Made by a program: the position numbers and the translations under genes
Notes under the pieces: generated by a model
Database searches by the model: none
The model's input: the letters and a program-made list of their open reading frames with translations, nothing else
Told to the model about the DNA's origin: nothing
Shown: one piece after another, positions 15,348-23,928 of the stretch
Layout: each line of letters starts with the position of its first letter
How positions within the stretch are numbered: position 1 is the stretch's first letter
Assembly (NCBI GenBank): GCA_028724885.1
Contig: JAQYTJ010000031.1
Span: forward strand, 1-64,000
Reading direction: 5' to 3'
Length of the DNA stretch: 64,000 nucleotides
Origin: Bacteroidales bacterium
Lineage (GTDB): Bacteria; Bacteroidota; Bacteroidia; Bacteroidales; UBA932

Positions 15348-17756
15348 ATGAGACTGAAAGCATTACACTTAGTCGTACTCATTAATATATTTATGTTCAG
15401 CCTCTTAGCAGCAGGGCAAAGCAGCCGGAAATTTACCGTCAGTGGTTATGTGACAGACATCGAAAGTGGCGAGAGCCTGATCGGGGCTGGTGTGTTCTCT
15501 GTCGGCAAGGCCAAGACGGGTGTCTCCACCAACGAATTCGGCTGGTACAACGTAAGCTTGCGCAAAGGTAGGACAACGATAGAATACCATTACGTAGGTT
15601 ACGAGCCAAGGACAATCGACTTAGACCTGAACAAAGACACGGTGATAAACGTAACTCTCTCCCCTTCCGCAAGCCTCAGCGAGGCGGTTGTAGTGGCAAG
15701 GAATAATGCCGGCATAAGATCCACGAACATGAGTGCGCTCGACGTGCCTATAAGCCAGGTCATCAAATCTCCGACGCTGTTCGGCGAAAGCGACATAATC
15801 AAGTTCCTGCAGATGCTTCCTGGCGTGCAGGGAGGCATGGAAGGCACGACAGGCATACACGTGCGAGGAGGCAGCCAGGACGAGAACCTGGTCATGCTGG
15901 ACGGAATCCCTATCTACAACATCGACCATGTGCTAGGAATATTCTCCGTCTTCACCCCCGAGGCCGTCAAAAAGGTCACTTTCTACAAAGGAGCCTTCCC
16001 AGCTAGGTACGGCGGCAGGATTTCATCCATAGTAGACGTGAGGACGAACGACGGCAATCTGAAAGAAACCCACGGAGTGGTGAGTGTAGGAATGCTGACA
16101 AGCAGGGTTCACGTGGAGGGGCCGCTGAAGCAGGACAAGACATCTTTCTCTCTGAGTTTTAGAGGAATGCACACTCTGCTCTACCAGCCTTTCATTAAAT
16201 TTGCGATGAAAGACGAGGCCAAGGCAAACTTCTATTTCTATGATGCGAATGCGAAGGTCTCGCATAAATTCGACGACAGGAACAGACTGTATCTCGGAGT
16301 CTACAATGGCTGGGACAAACTTACCGTGGATGACCTCTACGACGAAGGCGGCGAATCGGAAGGCACGTTCAGCAAATCAGCCGACAAATACCGGATCGGC
16401 TGGGGCAACACCATAGCTGCCATGCGGCTGAACCACATTTTCAGCAGTACCCTGTTTTCCAACACCACGGTTGCTTTAAACAATTACAGGATGAGCATCC
16501 AGAACAAGTACAACACCTCTTACGGAACCAAGTACTTAAGCGATTACAAGTACAAATACAAGTCCGGTATAAGTGACGGAAGCGCTAGGATGGATTTCGA
16601 GTGGACACCGAATTCAAGCAACTCCGTGCGCTTTGGAGGTGAGTACACCTTCCACACATTCAAGCCGGAGACGAGCTCATTCACCAACAAGGCCGTAGAG
16701 GGCGGCACCGTTCAGACAGACTCGACGTACAACGAGCTGGACGGGCGCAAGATGCGAGGGCACGAGGCATCCGCATTCATTGAAGACGATATATTCATTG
16801 GAGAGAAGCTGAGCTTTAATCCAGGCTTGCACTACACTGCCTTCTATACAGACGGCAAGGTCTACAATTCTCTTCAGCCAAGGCTCTCGGCAAGAATGGA
16901 CCTAGGGAAGGGCTATGCGGTGAAGGCGGCATATTCAAGGATGGCGCAATACGTCCATCTGCTGACTTCCACTGACATATCTCTGCCCACTGACCTCTGG
17001 GTACCGATAACCAAGAACATAAAGCCGGTGATAGGCGATCATTACAGCATCGGCGCATATTACAGTGGTCTGAAAGGCTGGGAATTCTCGCTTGAGGGAT
17101 ATTACAAGAAGACAAAGAATATTGTCGAGTATCAGGACGGCGCCACAGTGATGGGAACGTCGGCGAATTGGTACGACAAGGTGTCAATGGGAGAAGGCAG
17201 ATCCTACGGAGCTGAAGTTTTCGTTCAGAAGACGTTCGGAAAGACTACTGGTTTCGTCTCTTACACTCTTTCGAAGAGCGACAGAATTTTCCGCGACGGG
17301 ATGGTGAACAATGGTCGCTGGTACCCTTACAAATACGACAGGAGGCATAATCTAGTAGTCTCCGTTTTCCATAAATTCAGTGACAGGGTTGACGTGGCAG
17401 GGAATTTCGTGTTCACTACGGGAGGAACCACCACCGTGCCTACAAGGCAGATAGTAGCGATAACCCCGGACGGCACCAGCACTTACGATGATTACGTGCC
17501 GTACAAGAATAATTATCGCCTGCCTTGTAGCCACAGGCTGAACCTAGGAGTGAATCTGCACAAGCAGAAGCGTCACGGGGAGAGAATCTGGAATTTCAGC
17601 ATCTACAATGTCTACAATGCCATGAATCCGAACCTCGTCTATTCCGACACGGACTACAATGCAGAAGACGGCAATGTCACGACTAATACGATAAGAATAA
17701 AGAAAATCACTCTCCTACCTTTCATGCCGTCTATAAGCTACACATTCAAATTCTAG
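15348..17756 (+). CDS. TonB-dependent receptor with carboxypeptidase-regulatory-like domain
   Basis: The 802-residue protein has a signal peptide (first 24 residues, ending LLAAGQ), a CarboxypepD_reg-like beta-sandwich (SGYVTDIESGESLIGAGV to VTLSP, about residues 31-108), a plug (DIIKFLQMLPGVQ, VRGGSQDENLVMLDGIPIY, FPARYGGRISSIVDV) and a barrel ending in SISYTFKF. The terminal phenylalanine is the usual outer-membrane insertion signal. The next gene, 4 bases downstream, encodes a DUF4249 lipoprotein, a pairing seen repeatedly in Bacteroidetes; the DUF4249 protein probably acts as an accessory at the cell surface. The ligand is unknown. Confidence 0.85.
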   Translation: MRLKALHLVVLINIFMFSLLAAGQSSRKFTVSGYVTDIESGESLIGAGVFSVGKAKTGVSTNEFGWYNVSLRKGRTTIEYHYVGYEPRTIDLDLNKDTVINVTLSPSASLSEAVVVARNNAGIRSTNMSALDVPISQVIKSPTLFGESDIIKFLQMLPGVQGGMEGTTGIHVRGGSQDENLVMLDGIPIYNIDHVLGIFSVFTPEAVKKVTFYKGAFPARYGGRISSIVDVRTNDGNLKETHGVVSVGMLTSRVHVEGPLKQDKTSFSLSFRGMHTLLYQPFIKFAMKDEAKANFYFYDANAKVSHKFDDRNRLYLGVYNGWDKLTVDDLYDEGGESEGTFSKSADKYRIGWGNTIAAMRLNHIFSSTLFSNTTVALNNYRMSIQNKYNTSYGTKYLSDYKYKYKSGISDGSARMDFEWTPNSSNSVRFGGEYTFHTFKPETSSFTNKAVEGGTVQTDSTYNELDGRKMRGHEASAFIEDDIFIGEKLSFNPGLHYTAFYTDGKVYNSLQPRLSARMDLGKGYAVKAAYSRMAQYVHLLTSTDISLPTDLWVPITKNIKPVIGDHYSIGAYYSGLKGWEFSLEGYYKKTKNIVEYQDGATVMGTSANWYDKVSMGEGRSYGAEVFVQKTFGKTTGFVSYTLSKSDRIFRDGMVNNGRWYPYKYDRRHNLVVSVFHKFSDRVDVAGNFVFTTGGTTTVPTRQIVAITPDGTSTYDDYVPYKNNYRLPCSHRLNLGVNLHKQKRHGERIWNFSIYNVYNAMNPNLVYSDTDYNAEDGNVTTNTIRIKKITLLPFMPSISYTFKF

Positions 17757-17760
17757 GAAG

Positions 17761-18750
17761 ATGAGAAAGTTAATGAATATATTGTCTTCTGCAATCATCT
17801 TGACAGTCTTGGGCAGCTGCGAGAACACCATCGACACGATAAAGGTATCCGGAGAAGACGAGATAATGATGAATGCCCTCATGAACGTAAACGACGACGT
17901 CCACATCGTTTACCTGAGCCATGGGCAAGGCGACGATTTCAAGCCCTATTCCACTAAAGGGCAGATGAAATGCTACATTAACGGAACACTCGCAGCCATT
18001 CCGCAACATAAGTCATATTACGACCTTTCCTTCTGCAAAGCATACGTGTTCAATGCCGATTTCAAAGCTGGGGATAAAGTGAAGCTGACAATAGAAGAGG
18101 GCCTCTCCGCGGAGGTCACTGTTCCGCAAAGCCCTCAGATACTTGACGTAGACACTTCTTACTTTGAGAATTCCTCCTACGTTCATTCAAGCGTCATCTT
18201 TCTCCGGACCAGATTGCAAGACATCCCTCACGAAGAAAACTATTACAGTTTCAACGTCAATGCCGAGGTGTACAAAGGGTGGAACCTGAGAGACACGACG
18301 CGCAATCGCAGAGTGACGTTATTCACCGACAACGAGCCTTTGCTGAAAGAATATTCTTCAGGCAGCGACGAGGACAAGACTTTCTTCGACGATTACGTGA
18401 AGAATAAATATCATCTTTTCACAGACAAGTCTTTTGCCGACAACAGCTACGTGCTCAACGTCGGGATATATCCTTACGATTGCCTCTGGGGGTATTATTA
18501 CGATAAGGAGAATTACATACATGGGTACGGTAAAGGCGGAGCAAGCGTTTCGGTAATAGTCAGTTCAATCTCCCCAGAGACTTACAGGTACATCAAAGCC
18601 ATCGAAAGCTCTGACTTCTGGCATTTCGAACCGGTGATATTCCCACAGAATGTTTCCGGAGGACTCGGCTTCGTATCGGTGGCAAATTCAGCAGTCTGGA
18701 AAATCCGATTCCCAGACCGCAAGATTCCGAAAGATTTTTACGGGTATTGA
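17761..18750 (+). CDS. DUF4249-family lipoprotein
   Basis: The 329-residue protein has a lipoprotein signal (LTVLGSCENT, modified Cys at about residue 20). The body contains features of DUF4249: an N-terminal beta-domain with GQMKCYINGT, FKAGDKVKLTIEE and LSAEVTVPQSP, then the C-terminal segment SPETYRYIKAIE and FPQNVSGGLGFVSVANSAVW. The asparagine/glycine-rich NVSGGLG turn is characteristic. It starts 4 bases after the receptor stop and is presumably surface-exposed, working with the receptor. The 3' end just touches a degenerate transporter fragment on the other strand. Confidence 0.8.
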   Translation: MRKLMNILSSAIILTVLGSCENTIDTIKVSGEDEIMMNALMNVNDDVHIVYLSHGQGDDFKPYSTKGQMKCYINGTLAAIPQHKSYYDLSFCKAYVFNADFKAGDKVKLTIEEGLSAEVTVPQSPQILDVDTSYFENSSYVHSSVIFLRTRLQDIPHEENYYSFNVNAEVYKGWNLRDTTRNRRVTLFTDNEPLLKEYSSGSDEDKTFFDDYVKNKYHLFTDKSFADNSYVLNVGIYPYDCLWGYYYDKENYIHGYGKGGASVSVIVSSISPETYRYIKAIESSDFWHFEPVIFPQNVSGGLGFVSVANSAVWKIRFPDRKIPKDFYGY

Positions 18751-18953
18751 TGATTATTGTCTGTACTCCAGGCAGAAAGAATGCGTAGAGCATGATCGGA
18801 TAAATGTCTCCAAGAATTTGCCTTGGAATCGCTAAGATTCAGGTCTGCTTTCACAAAGTTCTATGCGATGCCTACCAGATCGACGAGGCCCATCACGAAG
18901 AAGCAGAGCATTACGAGAGTGAGCTTAGAGAATTTTGCCTTTGTCTGTTCCAT
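18751..18953 (-). pseudogene. N-terminal relic of a sugar MFS transporter
   Basis: From ATG at 18953 the minus strand reads MEQTKAKFSKLTLVMLCFF, then VMGLVDLVGIA, the highly conserved first helix of the FucP/GluP-like sugar MFS transporters of Bacteroidetes. A TAG replaces the serine expected next, but the homologous reading continues (NFVKADLNLSDSKAN), then changes frame (PIMLYAFFLPGVQT). Everything after helix 2 is missing, because the fragment meets the 3' end of the DUF4249 gene. It follows amrS by 10 bases on the same strand. Confidence 0.6.
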
Positions 18954-18963
18954 TATGAATATA

Positions 18964-20001
18964 TTATTGAATATTTCTCCAATAACCAGGAATATCCTGA
19001 CCGCAATACTCGCACTTTCCATCCTCCGAGACATGGTTTTCGATGATGTCGAAGCCTTTCCTCTGCACCAGAGGCTTGCCGCACGAAGGGCAGATGGTGT
19101 TTTCTCCATCGTAATCTGGAGCATTTCCCACATAGACATATTTCATTCCCTCATTAACAGCTATTTCCTTCGCCTTCAGAAGGGTATTCAGAGGGGTGAG
19201 CTGTACGTTCCTCAGCTTATAGGCAGGTAAGAAACGGCTGAAATGCAGAGGATAGTTCTCGAAGCCGTTGCCTTGCAGCCACTTGCACATTTCTTGTATC
19301 ATATTCATGTCGTCTGTATAGCCAGGAATAACCAGATTCGTGATTTCAAGCCACACTCCCCTCTCCTTCAATTTCAGTAGAGTGTCCAGCACCGGCTGTA
19401 GGGTGCCCCCATTGAGCTTTTTGTAAATCTCGTCGCTGAAAGACTTAAGGTCTATGTTGGCAGCATCCAGCACGGAGCAGAGGTCATCCAGTGGCTCTGG
19501 GTTTACGTAGCCGTCTGAAACTAGAATATTCAGCAATCCCTCTTTATGGGCAAGATCTGAGATGTCATAGACATACTCAGCGTAAGTTAGGGGTTCGGTG
19601 TATGTGTAGGCGATTGATTTGCAATCGTAATTCTTGCACAGCTCGACTATCTCCCATGGCTCTATGACTTTCGCCGGTATGTTCTCATGCTTTGCCTGAG
19701 AGATTTCGTAATTCTGGCAGTTCAGGCAGCGAAAATTGCAGCCTACGCAAGCTAGAGAGAATACGCTCATGCCCGGGTGGAAGTGCAGCAGGGGCTTTTT
19801 CTCCACCGGATCCACTTCCAAGGCGCATGGACGGGCATAGACTTCGGAATACAGTTTTCCTTTCTTATTGATTCGCCCACCGCATATCCCTCTTCGCCCT
19901 TCTTCCATGCTACAGCCATGCGGGCAGAGCGTGCACTGCACGCCCGTCTCGGTTTTCATGTAATATTTCGCTTCGTGCATACCGACATTTTTTGTTTTCA
20001 T
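18964..20001 (-). CDS. amrS: AmmeMemoRadiSam-system radical SAM enzyme
   Basis: The protein (about 345 residues) has the radical SAM cluster motif CNFRCLNC inside CVGCNFRCLNCQNYEIS, an N-terminal cysteine pair CTLCPHGC, and a C-terminal zinc-like knuckle pair (CPSCGKPL, CEYCGQDIPG). This order is that of AmrS, the radical SAM partner of AMMECR1 and MEMO domains. I chose the ATG at 20001 because GGGGGAGG lies 9 bases upstream; two other in-frame ATGs (20022, 20007) exist. The neighbouring upstream gene encodes the other two partners as one fused protein. The reaction is not established for the family. No signal peptide, so it acts in the cytoplasm. Confidence 0.85.
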   Translation of the reverse strand: MKTKNVGMHEAKYYMKTETGVQCTLCPHGCSMEEGRRGICGGRINKKGKLYSEVYARPCALEVDPVEKKPLLHFHPGMSVFSLACVGCNFRCLNCQNYEISQAKHENIPAKVIEPWEIVELCKNYDCKSIAYTYTEPLTYAEYVYDISDLAHKEGLLNILVSDGYVNPEPLDDLCSVLDAANIDLKSFSDEIYKKLNGGTLQPVLDTLLKLKERGVWLEITNLVIPGYTDDMNMIQEMCKWLQGNGFENYPLHFSRFLPAYKLRNVQLTPLNTLLKAKEIAVNEGMKYVYVGNAPDYDGENTICPSCGKPLVQRKGFDIIENHVSEDGKCEYCGQDIPGYWRNIQ

Positions 20002-20040
20002 AAACATCCACCTCCCCCTCATTTCACGCCATTCTTTTTC

Positions 20041-20109
20041 GTCATCCGTGCTTGAACCGGAATCTAGGCTCGCTTCTCCTCCGTCATTCCGGACTCAATA
20101 CGGAATCTA
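20041..20109. repeat. Two direct copies of a REP-like half-element
   Basis: GTCATCCGTGCTTGAACCGG (20041-20060) continued by AATCTAG, and GTCATTCCGGACTCAATACG (20083-20102) continued by GAATCTA, are copies of the dispersed element also found at 22363, 25244, 38019, 39389 and 57644. Here the copies are head-to-tail, not inverted. The last three bases of the second copy are the stop codon of the Memo-AMMECR1 fusion gene. Confidence 0.6.
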
Positions 20110-21600
20110 TTCTTTGAAAATAATAGCCTCATAAGTGTACAAATCAGCGCTTTTCCATCCATCCCAGCCGATCCCCGCCTTATCCTGCGCGCAATGGCCA
20201 AGAAACTCCTCCTTCGACCAATTCACTTCGTCTGCAACCTGCGGCAGAAAAGTACCTGACCGCCCATCCTTCACTATATAAATTCCTTCCCTTCCATAAT
20301 CGAATTCATCGGCACTCTGAATATGCTTGAGAGGAGTGAGCACGGAAATCTCTATCTCTATGTCCTGCATTTCCTCCTTCCGCACCTGCTGGAAACGGTA
20401 ATCCTCGAATGCTGCAGCCCTTGCCATGGCAGCCACGAGCCTGTACAAAGGAATATTCTCTCCGAAATGCCCGATGCAGCCTCTCAGCCTTCCATTCTCG
20501 TTCAGCGTCACGAAAGCCCCACATTTCTGTTTCAAAGTTTCCGTCAGAGCCTCTCCCACCCAAGAATCACCCTCGCTCTTTTTTGCGAATGCGCCAATTA
20601 TGCTGTTACGAGCAATTCTCAGAAGGGTTCCTTTCTCGGAATCGAACAGCGAAAACGTCTGGGCTACCGATTTCCCCACACACTCTGCTTTGGTAATCAC
20701 GAAAGAATTATAGCCAACCACATCGTCTTTGCCACCATATTTGGAAGCGCCGGAATTAGTATAGCCTAAATGCCTGTAAGAAAATGACTTGTCCCCTCCT
20801 GTCATGAGCATCAATGCAAGTATCGCACTCTGCCCACATGCGCTAGTAGCCAGATTCTTGAATCCCGACTTCGCATTCTTCTGAATAGCCTCGACGAATG
20901 TCGCTGCATCTCCTGTAGAAATAGCCTCTGCAGTCCTGCGGTCTGCGACGTTCGCATCGTCAAAAGAAGGATAGTGAGAAAAATCGCTGCTGATCACGAA
21001 CAAATTTTTCCCGTTCAGATACGGCTTTAATGCAGTTGCCACGGACTTAATCACTTCAAAGCTCTCGGTTCCGATGATTATTGGGACTATCGGCGGCATA
21101 TTCTTTAAATGATATTGCAGGAAAGGCAGCTGAACCTCAAGGCAATGCTCCTTGTCATGTGCATCATACCTGCAAGTAAAGATGTCATATTCATTCATAA
21201 GCTTCTTGCAAAACGCCTTATCCACAGGCACATTCCCCATAGGGGTGCGATAGAAATCATATTCCTTATCCACCGATGCTCCGTCGAACCACACATGGTG
21301 GCTAGGTCCTATTAGGAATATTCTTTCATATTCTTTGTCTGCTGGGATTGATGAATATGCCCTAGCTGCCATAGGCCCTGAGAAAACATAACCGGCGTGC
21401 GGCACGATGAGAGCCATCGCGTCATTCTCCGGTCTTACGTCAGAAGCCTGGCTGAAGCAGGATTTAACCATGGCATGCAAGCTGGTCTTGTCGCCAGGAT
21501 AGAATTGCCCCGCCACGGCCTCGGGACGAACTTTATCCTTATCCCCTATGAAACTGGTACCCATAGTCAAAAAGGTTATTAAAGCAAGTGCAATTTTCAT
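20107..21600 (-). CDS. AmmeMemoRadiSam system protein B-A fusion, probably exported
   Basis: The 497-residue protein joins a MEMO domain (about residues 23-305; RPEAVAGQFYPGD, VPHAGYVFSGP, LIGPSHH, LEVQLPFLQ, SSDFSHYP) to an AMMECR1 domain (about 322-497; GAFVTLNENGRLRGCIGHF, AAFEDYRFQQV, EIEISVLTP). The MEMO histidines in PHAGY, GPSHH and DFSHY are the candidate metal ligands. The chosen start, MKIALALITFLTMGTSFIG at 21600, produces a signal peptide; the frame is open much further but without a sensible start. If exported, it would be separated from its cytoplasmic radical SAM partner AmrS encoded just downstream, which is unusual. Function of the complex is unknown. Confidence 0.85.
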   Translation of the reverse strand: MKIALALITFLTMGTSFIGDKDKVRPEAVAGQFYPGDKTSLHAMVKSCFSQASDVRPENDAMALIVPHAGYVFSGPMAARAYSSIPADKEYERIFLIGPSHHVWFDGASVDKEYDFYRTPMGNVPVDKAFCKKLMNEYDIFTCRYDAHDKEHCLEVQLPFLQYHLKNMPPIVPIIIGTESFEVIKSVATALKPYLNGKNLFVISSDFSHYPSFDDANVADRRTAEAISTGDAATFVEAIQKNAKSGFKNLATSACGQSAILALMLMTGGDKSFSYRHLGYTNSGASKYGGKDDVVGYNSFVITKAECVGKSVAQTFSLFDSEKGTLLRIARNSIIGAFAKKSEGDSWVGEALTETLKQKCGAFVTLNENGRLRGCIGHFGENIPLYRLVAAMARAAAFEDYRFQQVRKEEMQDIEIEISVLTPLKHIQSADEFDYGREGIYIVKDGRSGTFLPQVADEVNWSKEEFLGHCAQDKAGIGWDGWKSADLYTYEAIIFKE

Positions 21601-22199
21601 CAAGACTAATTTAGTAAATATTTTGTTATTTCCTCTAGGCACTAGCAACCGCACTTGTTCAACATGCCAAGTTTCGGTTAAGAATCTGTGATTCGGCATC
21701 TCGTGGTGTGAATAGCCCGATCCGCACACCGAGTCGCCGATTTGAGGTCTAGCGGTGTGTAAAAAACACAATCCGCACGCCGATTTGAGGTCTAGCAGTG
21801 TGTAAAAAGTACGATTCGCACACTGCTGACTGTGGTTTATGGTTGCTCTCAGCGATGGAACACAGCAGTCTCTAGACGAGATATGCTATGCAACGCATCA
21901 TGCAATTGCCGCGCAAGGCAATGTGGTTCTGGGTGGCTTTAGTTAATGTAGGCATGTAAACCTCCAAGGTGTCATATTATGGTACGAGAAATCAGCCGCC
22001 AGTGGTCTCCTCTTGGAAGCGAAGCATGGCAGTGGTGCGACAGAATCGTGGGAGGGTAATCCACTTGGAATTCCATCCTTGGAATGACTTTCCCATAGAT
22101 TTCTGTCGGTAATCAAGGCAAGGTCTTGGCTAAAATGCAATTGGCAACAGCTTGGCACCAGGAGAGTCTATGCTAAGTATAGTAGATAGCAACGAGATA
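21601..22199. other. Gap of 600 bp with a short tandem repeat
   Basis: Apart from the repeat at 21719-21830 I find no gene, RNA or strong promoter here. Frames are short and have no consistent coding character. Confidence 0.4.
21719..21830. repeat. Short tandem repeat, 43-bp period
   Basis: GCCGATTTGAGGTCTAGC occurs at 21736-21753 and again at 21779-21796, each followed by a GTGTGTAAAAA segment and preceded by ATCCGCAC; a third partial copy (ATTCGCACACTGC) follows. The GCACACC and GGTGTGT parts are inverted with respect to each other and can form hairpins. Confidence 0.55.
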
Positions 22200-22362
22200 T
22201 TACTTGAATAGTTCCGAATGTGTTCCAAGTCTTGCCAACCTTATTTGTTTGCTTTCGGCATCAATCCAGATCAGAAGGAAATCGCTTTCTATATGACAAT
22301 CAAAGAATCAGGCATATTCGCATTTGAGCCGATATGGATTATACACAGGAGGCACGCTTCCA
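22200..22362 (-). pseudogene. C-terminal relic of a YafQ/RelE-type toxin
   Basis: Minus-strand reading gives VYNPYRLKCEYA, a stop where Glu is expected, then FFDCHIESDFLLIWIDAE and RLARLGTHSELFK before the natural stop at 22200-22202. The sequence DCHIE-x-D-x-LLIW followed by a final R-x-GTHSELF is the signature of YafQ-family mRNA-cleaving toxins of type II toxin-antitoxin modules, including the late catalytic histidine of GTHSELF. The N-terminal 35 or so residues are replaced by a REP-like element at 22363. No antitoxin gene remains recognisable. Confidence 0.6.
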
Positions 22363-22386
22363 GTCACCCTGAACTTGATTCAGGAC
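22363..22386. repeat. REP-like half-element
   Basis: GTCACCCTGAACTTGATTC (22363-22381) followed by AGGAC is one arm of the dispersed repeat. It lies exactly where homology of the toxin relic ends, so insertion or recombination at the repeat may have disrupted that gene. Confidence 0.55.
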
Positions 22387-22481
22387 ATACCCTCTGCAAG
22401 GATGGGTTCCAGGCGATCCCCGACCTCTCCGTAACGTATCCATTTGTCTTTCAGTTCTTCGAGCCTCAGGCAATCATGTAG

Positions 22482-22676
22482 CTAAGCGTATTCAGCGGCC
22501 AGACGTATTGAGGGAAGATGATGAGAGTTACATAGATTAAACTCCCAATAACCGTTTATCTTCCCGTTTCGGCGCATCAGGATTCCTTTTTCTTGCAGGC
22601 CTACTGTCAACCTTTTTACCGTGGCGATGGATTTGCCGATAGTTTTCTTTGACGTCTCCTGTGCAATTCGAGGCAC
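22482..22676 (-). pseudogene. C-terminal winged-helix remnant of an AAA_4/AlbA_2-type protein
   Basis: The short frame encodes IAQETSKKTIGKSIATVKRL, then LQEKGILMRRNGKINGYWEF, i.e. a winged helix-turn-helix with the R-x-G-x-x-x-GYWEV ending common at the C-terminus of AAA_4 (AlbA_2-like) ATP-binding regulators. The large N-terminal part normally present is absent, and no in-frame continuation is visible upstream. It sits between a toxin relic and the PARG gene, in a stretch of several broken genes. Confidence 0.45.
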
Positions 22677-22833
22677 TTGACCGGATTACGAATTGCGAGG
22701 ATCTGCAACCAAGACTCATTCCACATTCCCATCATCGCTGATAACCAAATCTTACGATGTGATGTCCTGGTTCCCCACAATGCTGACTTTGGCCTCGGTC
22801 GTAGAACGGATGTTAATTGCTATGAGAAGCCCT

Positions 22834-23706
22834 TTATTCTTGAAACTCTCGTTGGAACGGCTTGAAGTTGCCTTCGGGATTATGACGGAGCCCTGTGCGG
22901 TAGCCGTCGAGGATGGCAAAGTCGATGAGGCGGAACTTATCCTTAAATTCGTCCTCTTCTATGACCTGACGGAAGAGTTTGGCAATGTGTGCGGGTGGAT
23001 TTGCGAAGGCACCGCAACCCATTGCGGAAAGGACCATGGAATCGTGGAAGTTGGCCATTCCGATTCGGAAAATAGTGCGCATCTTGTCCAGTGTAATATC
23101 AGCCTCCTCTTTTAACATCATGCCATCGGCACCAATGCGAGGACCACTAAGTGCCGCCACAGAAATTACGGGAATATTGTAAGGCTTACTCTCCAGTAGC
23201 GAGCCCTGTGACTCTGGACCACGGAAGAAGGTTACTATGCCACTATAAATGCCGCCGAAGCGCTCATCCATCGGGTACTGGTCTGCGTGCTGCTTCAGGC
23301 CAAGGTCAGGATACTGGCATATACGTGCGTGTGAAAACTGGTATAAGGAGAGGATAAGATTGCTGCGGCGGCAGAGATTTTCTTCCTGAGCACCTGAACC
23401 ATATTCCACCAAACCGCCTGGCATGTAAAGGTCGGCCAGATTGAGCATGGCCGGGTTGTAACCGGCATCGATGAGCTGCTTTGCTGCCAGCACACAGTCT
23501 TTGTCCTCTACGCGAATCTTTGTCTGAATAGGCTCTGCGGGATCATTTAGGACATGTGTCGGCTTGGTGTACATTACGGCTGCTTCCATCACATCCTCTA
23601 TGGTAGGCAGTAAGATAGTGGTGCCGTCATGGGCTATGTACCAGCCTTGCTGGAGGTAGACCAGAGTGGAGTTGAAGATTTCGATTCGAGATGCGTGTTT
23701 GTCCAT
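22834..23706 (-). CDS. Bacterial-type poly(ADP-ribose) glycohydrolase (TIGR02452/DUF2263)
   Basis: The 290-residue protein starts at MDKHASRIEIFNSTL; the 21 codons upstream have no family resemblance. A macrodomain-type segment NLADLYMPGGLVEYGSGAQ followed by EENLCRRSNL contains the QEE catalytic signature (second Glu catalytic in the family) and the RRSNL motif of TIGR02452 proteins. The usual GGG diphosphate-binding loop reads PGGL here. Later conserved segments are YSGIVTFFRG, ISVAALSGPR and LSAMGCGAFANPP. The family removes ADP-ribose polymers or chains from proteins. The gene stands alone near toxin and ATPase remnants; a link to defence by ADP-ribosylation is possible but not shown. Confidence 0.8.
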   Translation of the reverse strand: MDKHASRIEIFNSTLVYLQQGWYIAHDGTTILLPTIEDVMEAAVMYTKPTHVLNDPAEPIQTKIRVEDKDCVLAAKQLIDAGYNPAMLNLADLYMPGGLVEYGSGAQEENLCRRSNLILSLYQFSHARICQYPDLGLKQHADQYPMDERFGGIYSGIVTFFRGPESQGSLLESKPYNIPVISVAALSGPRIGADGMMLKEEADITLDKMRTIFRIGMANFHDSMVLSAMGCGAFANPPAHIAKLFRQVIEEDEFKDKFRLIDFAILDGYRTGLRHNPEGNFKPFQREFQE

Positions 23707-23893
23707 GACATTCGGTATTCGTATGTAAAAATAAATATTTGCTGTGTCATTTCGTAGTACAGGCTGCAATTATATGCAGAACTCTTGCGTAAATTATATT
23801 TCCAGGATTTAGGTTGACTCGGCTTTATTAATTATTGCTAGTCAATTATATATTTATTGAGCCTTATCGGAGATAATTTCTCAGGACTTTGAT

Positions 23894-23901
23894 TATCTTT
23901 G
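23894..23901 (+). promoter_or_regulatory. -7 box of the greA promoter
   Basis: TATCTTTG matches TAnnTTTG exactly. It overlaps the TTG start codon that would give the longest frame of greA, so that start can be dismissed. A -33 TTTG at the expected distance is not evident. Confidence 0.5.
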
Positions 23902-23928
23902 CCAGCAACCGACATGCAAGACATCGGA

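Noticed and set aside
22218..22481. Plus-strand frame containing SSHPELDSGH
   Set aside because: This peptide is the translation of the REP-like repeat; the opposite strand carries a recognisable toxin relic over the same bases.
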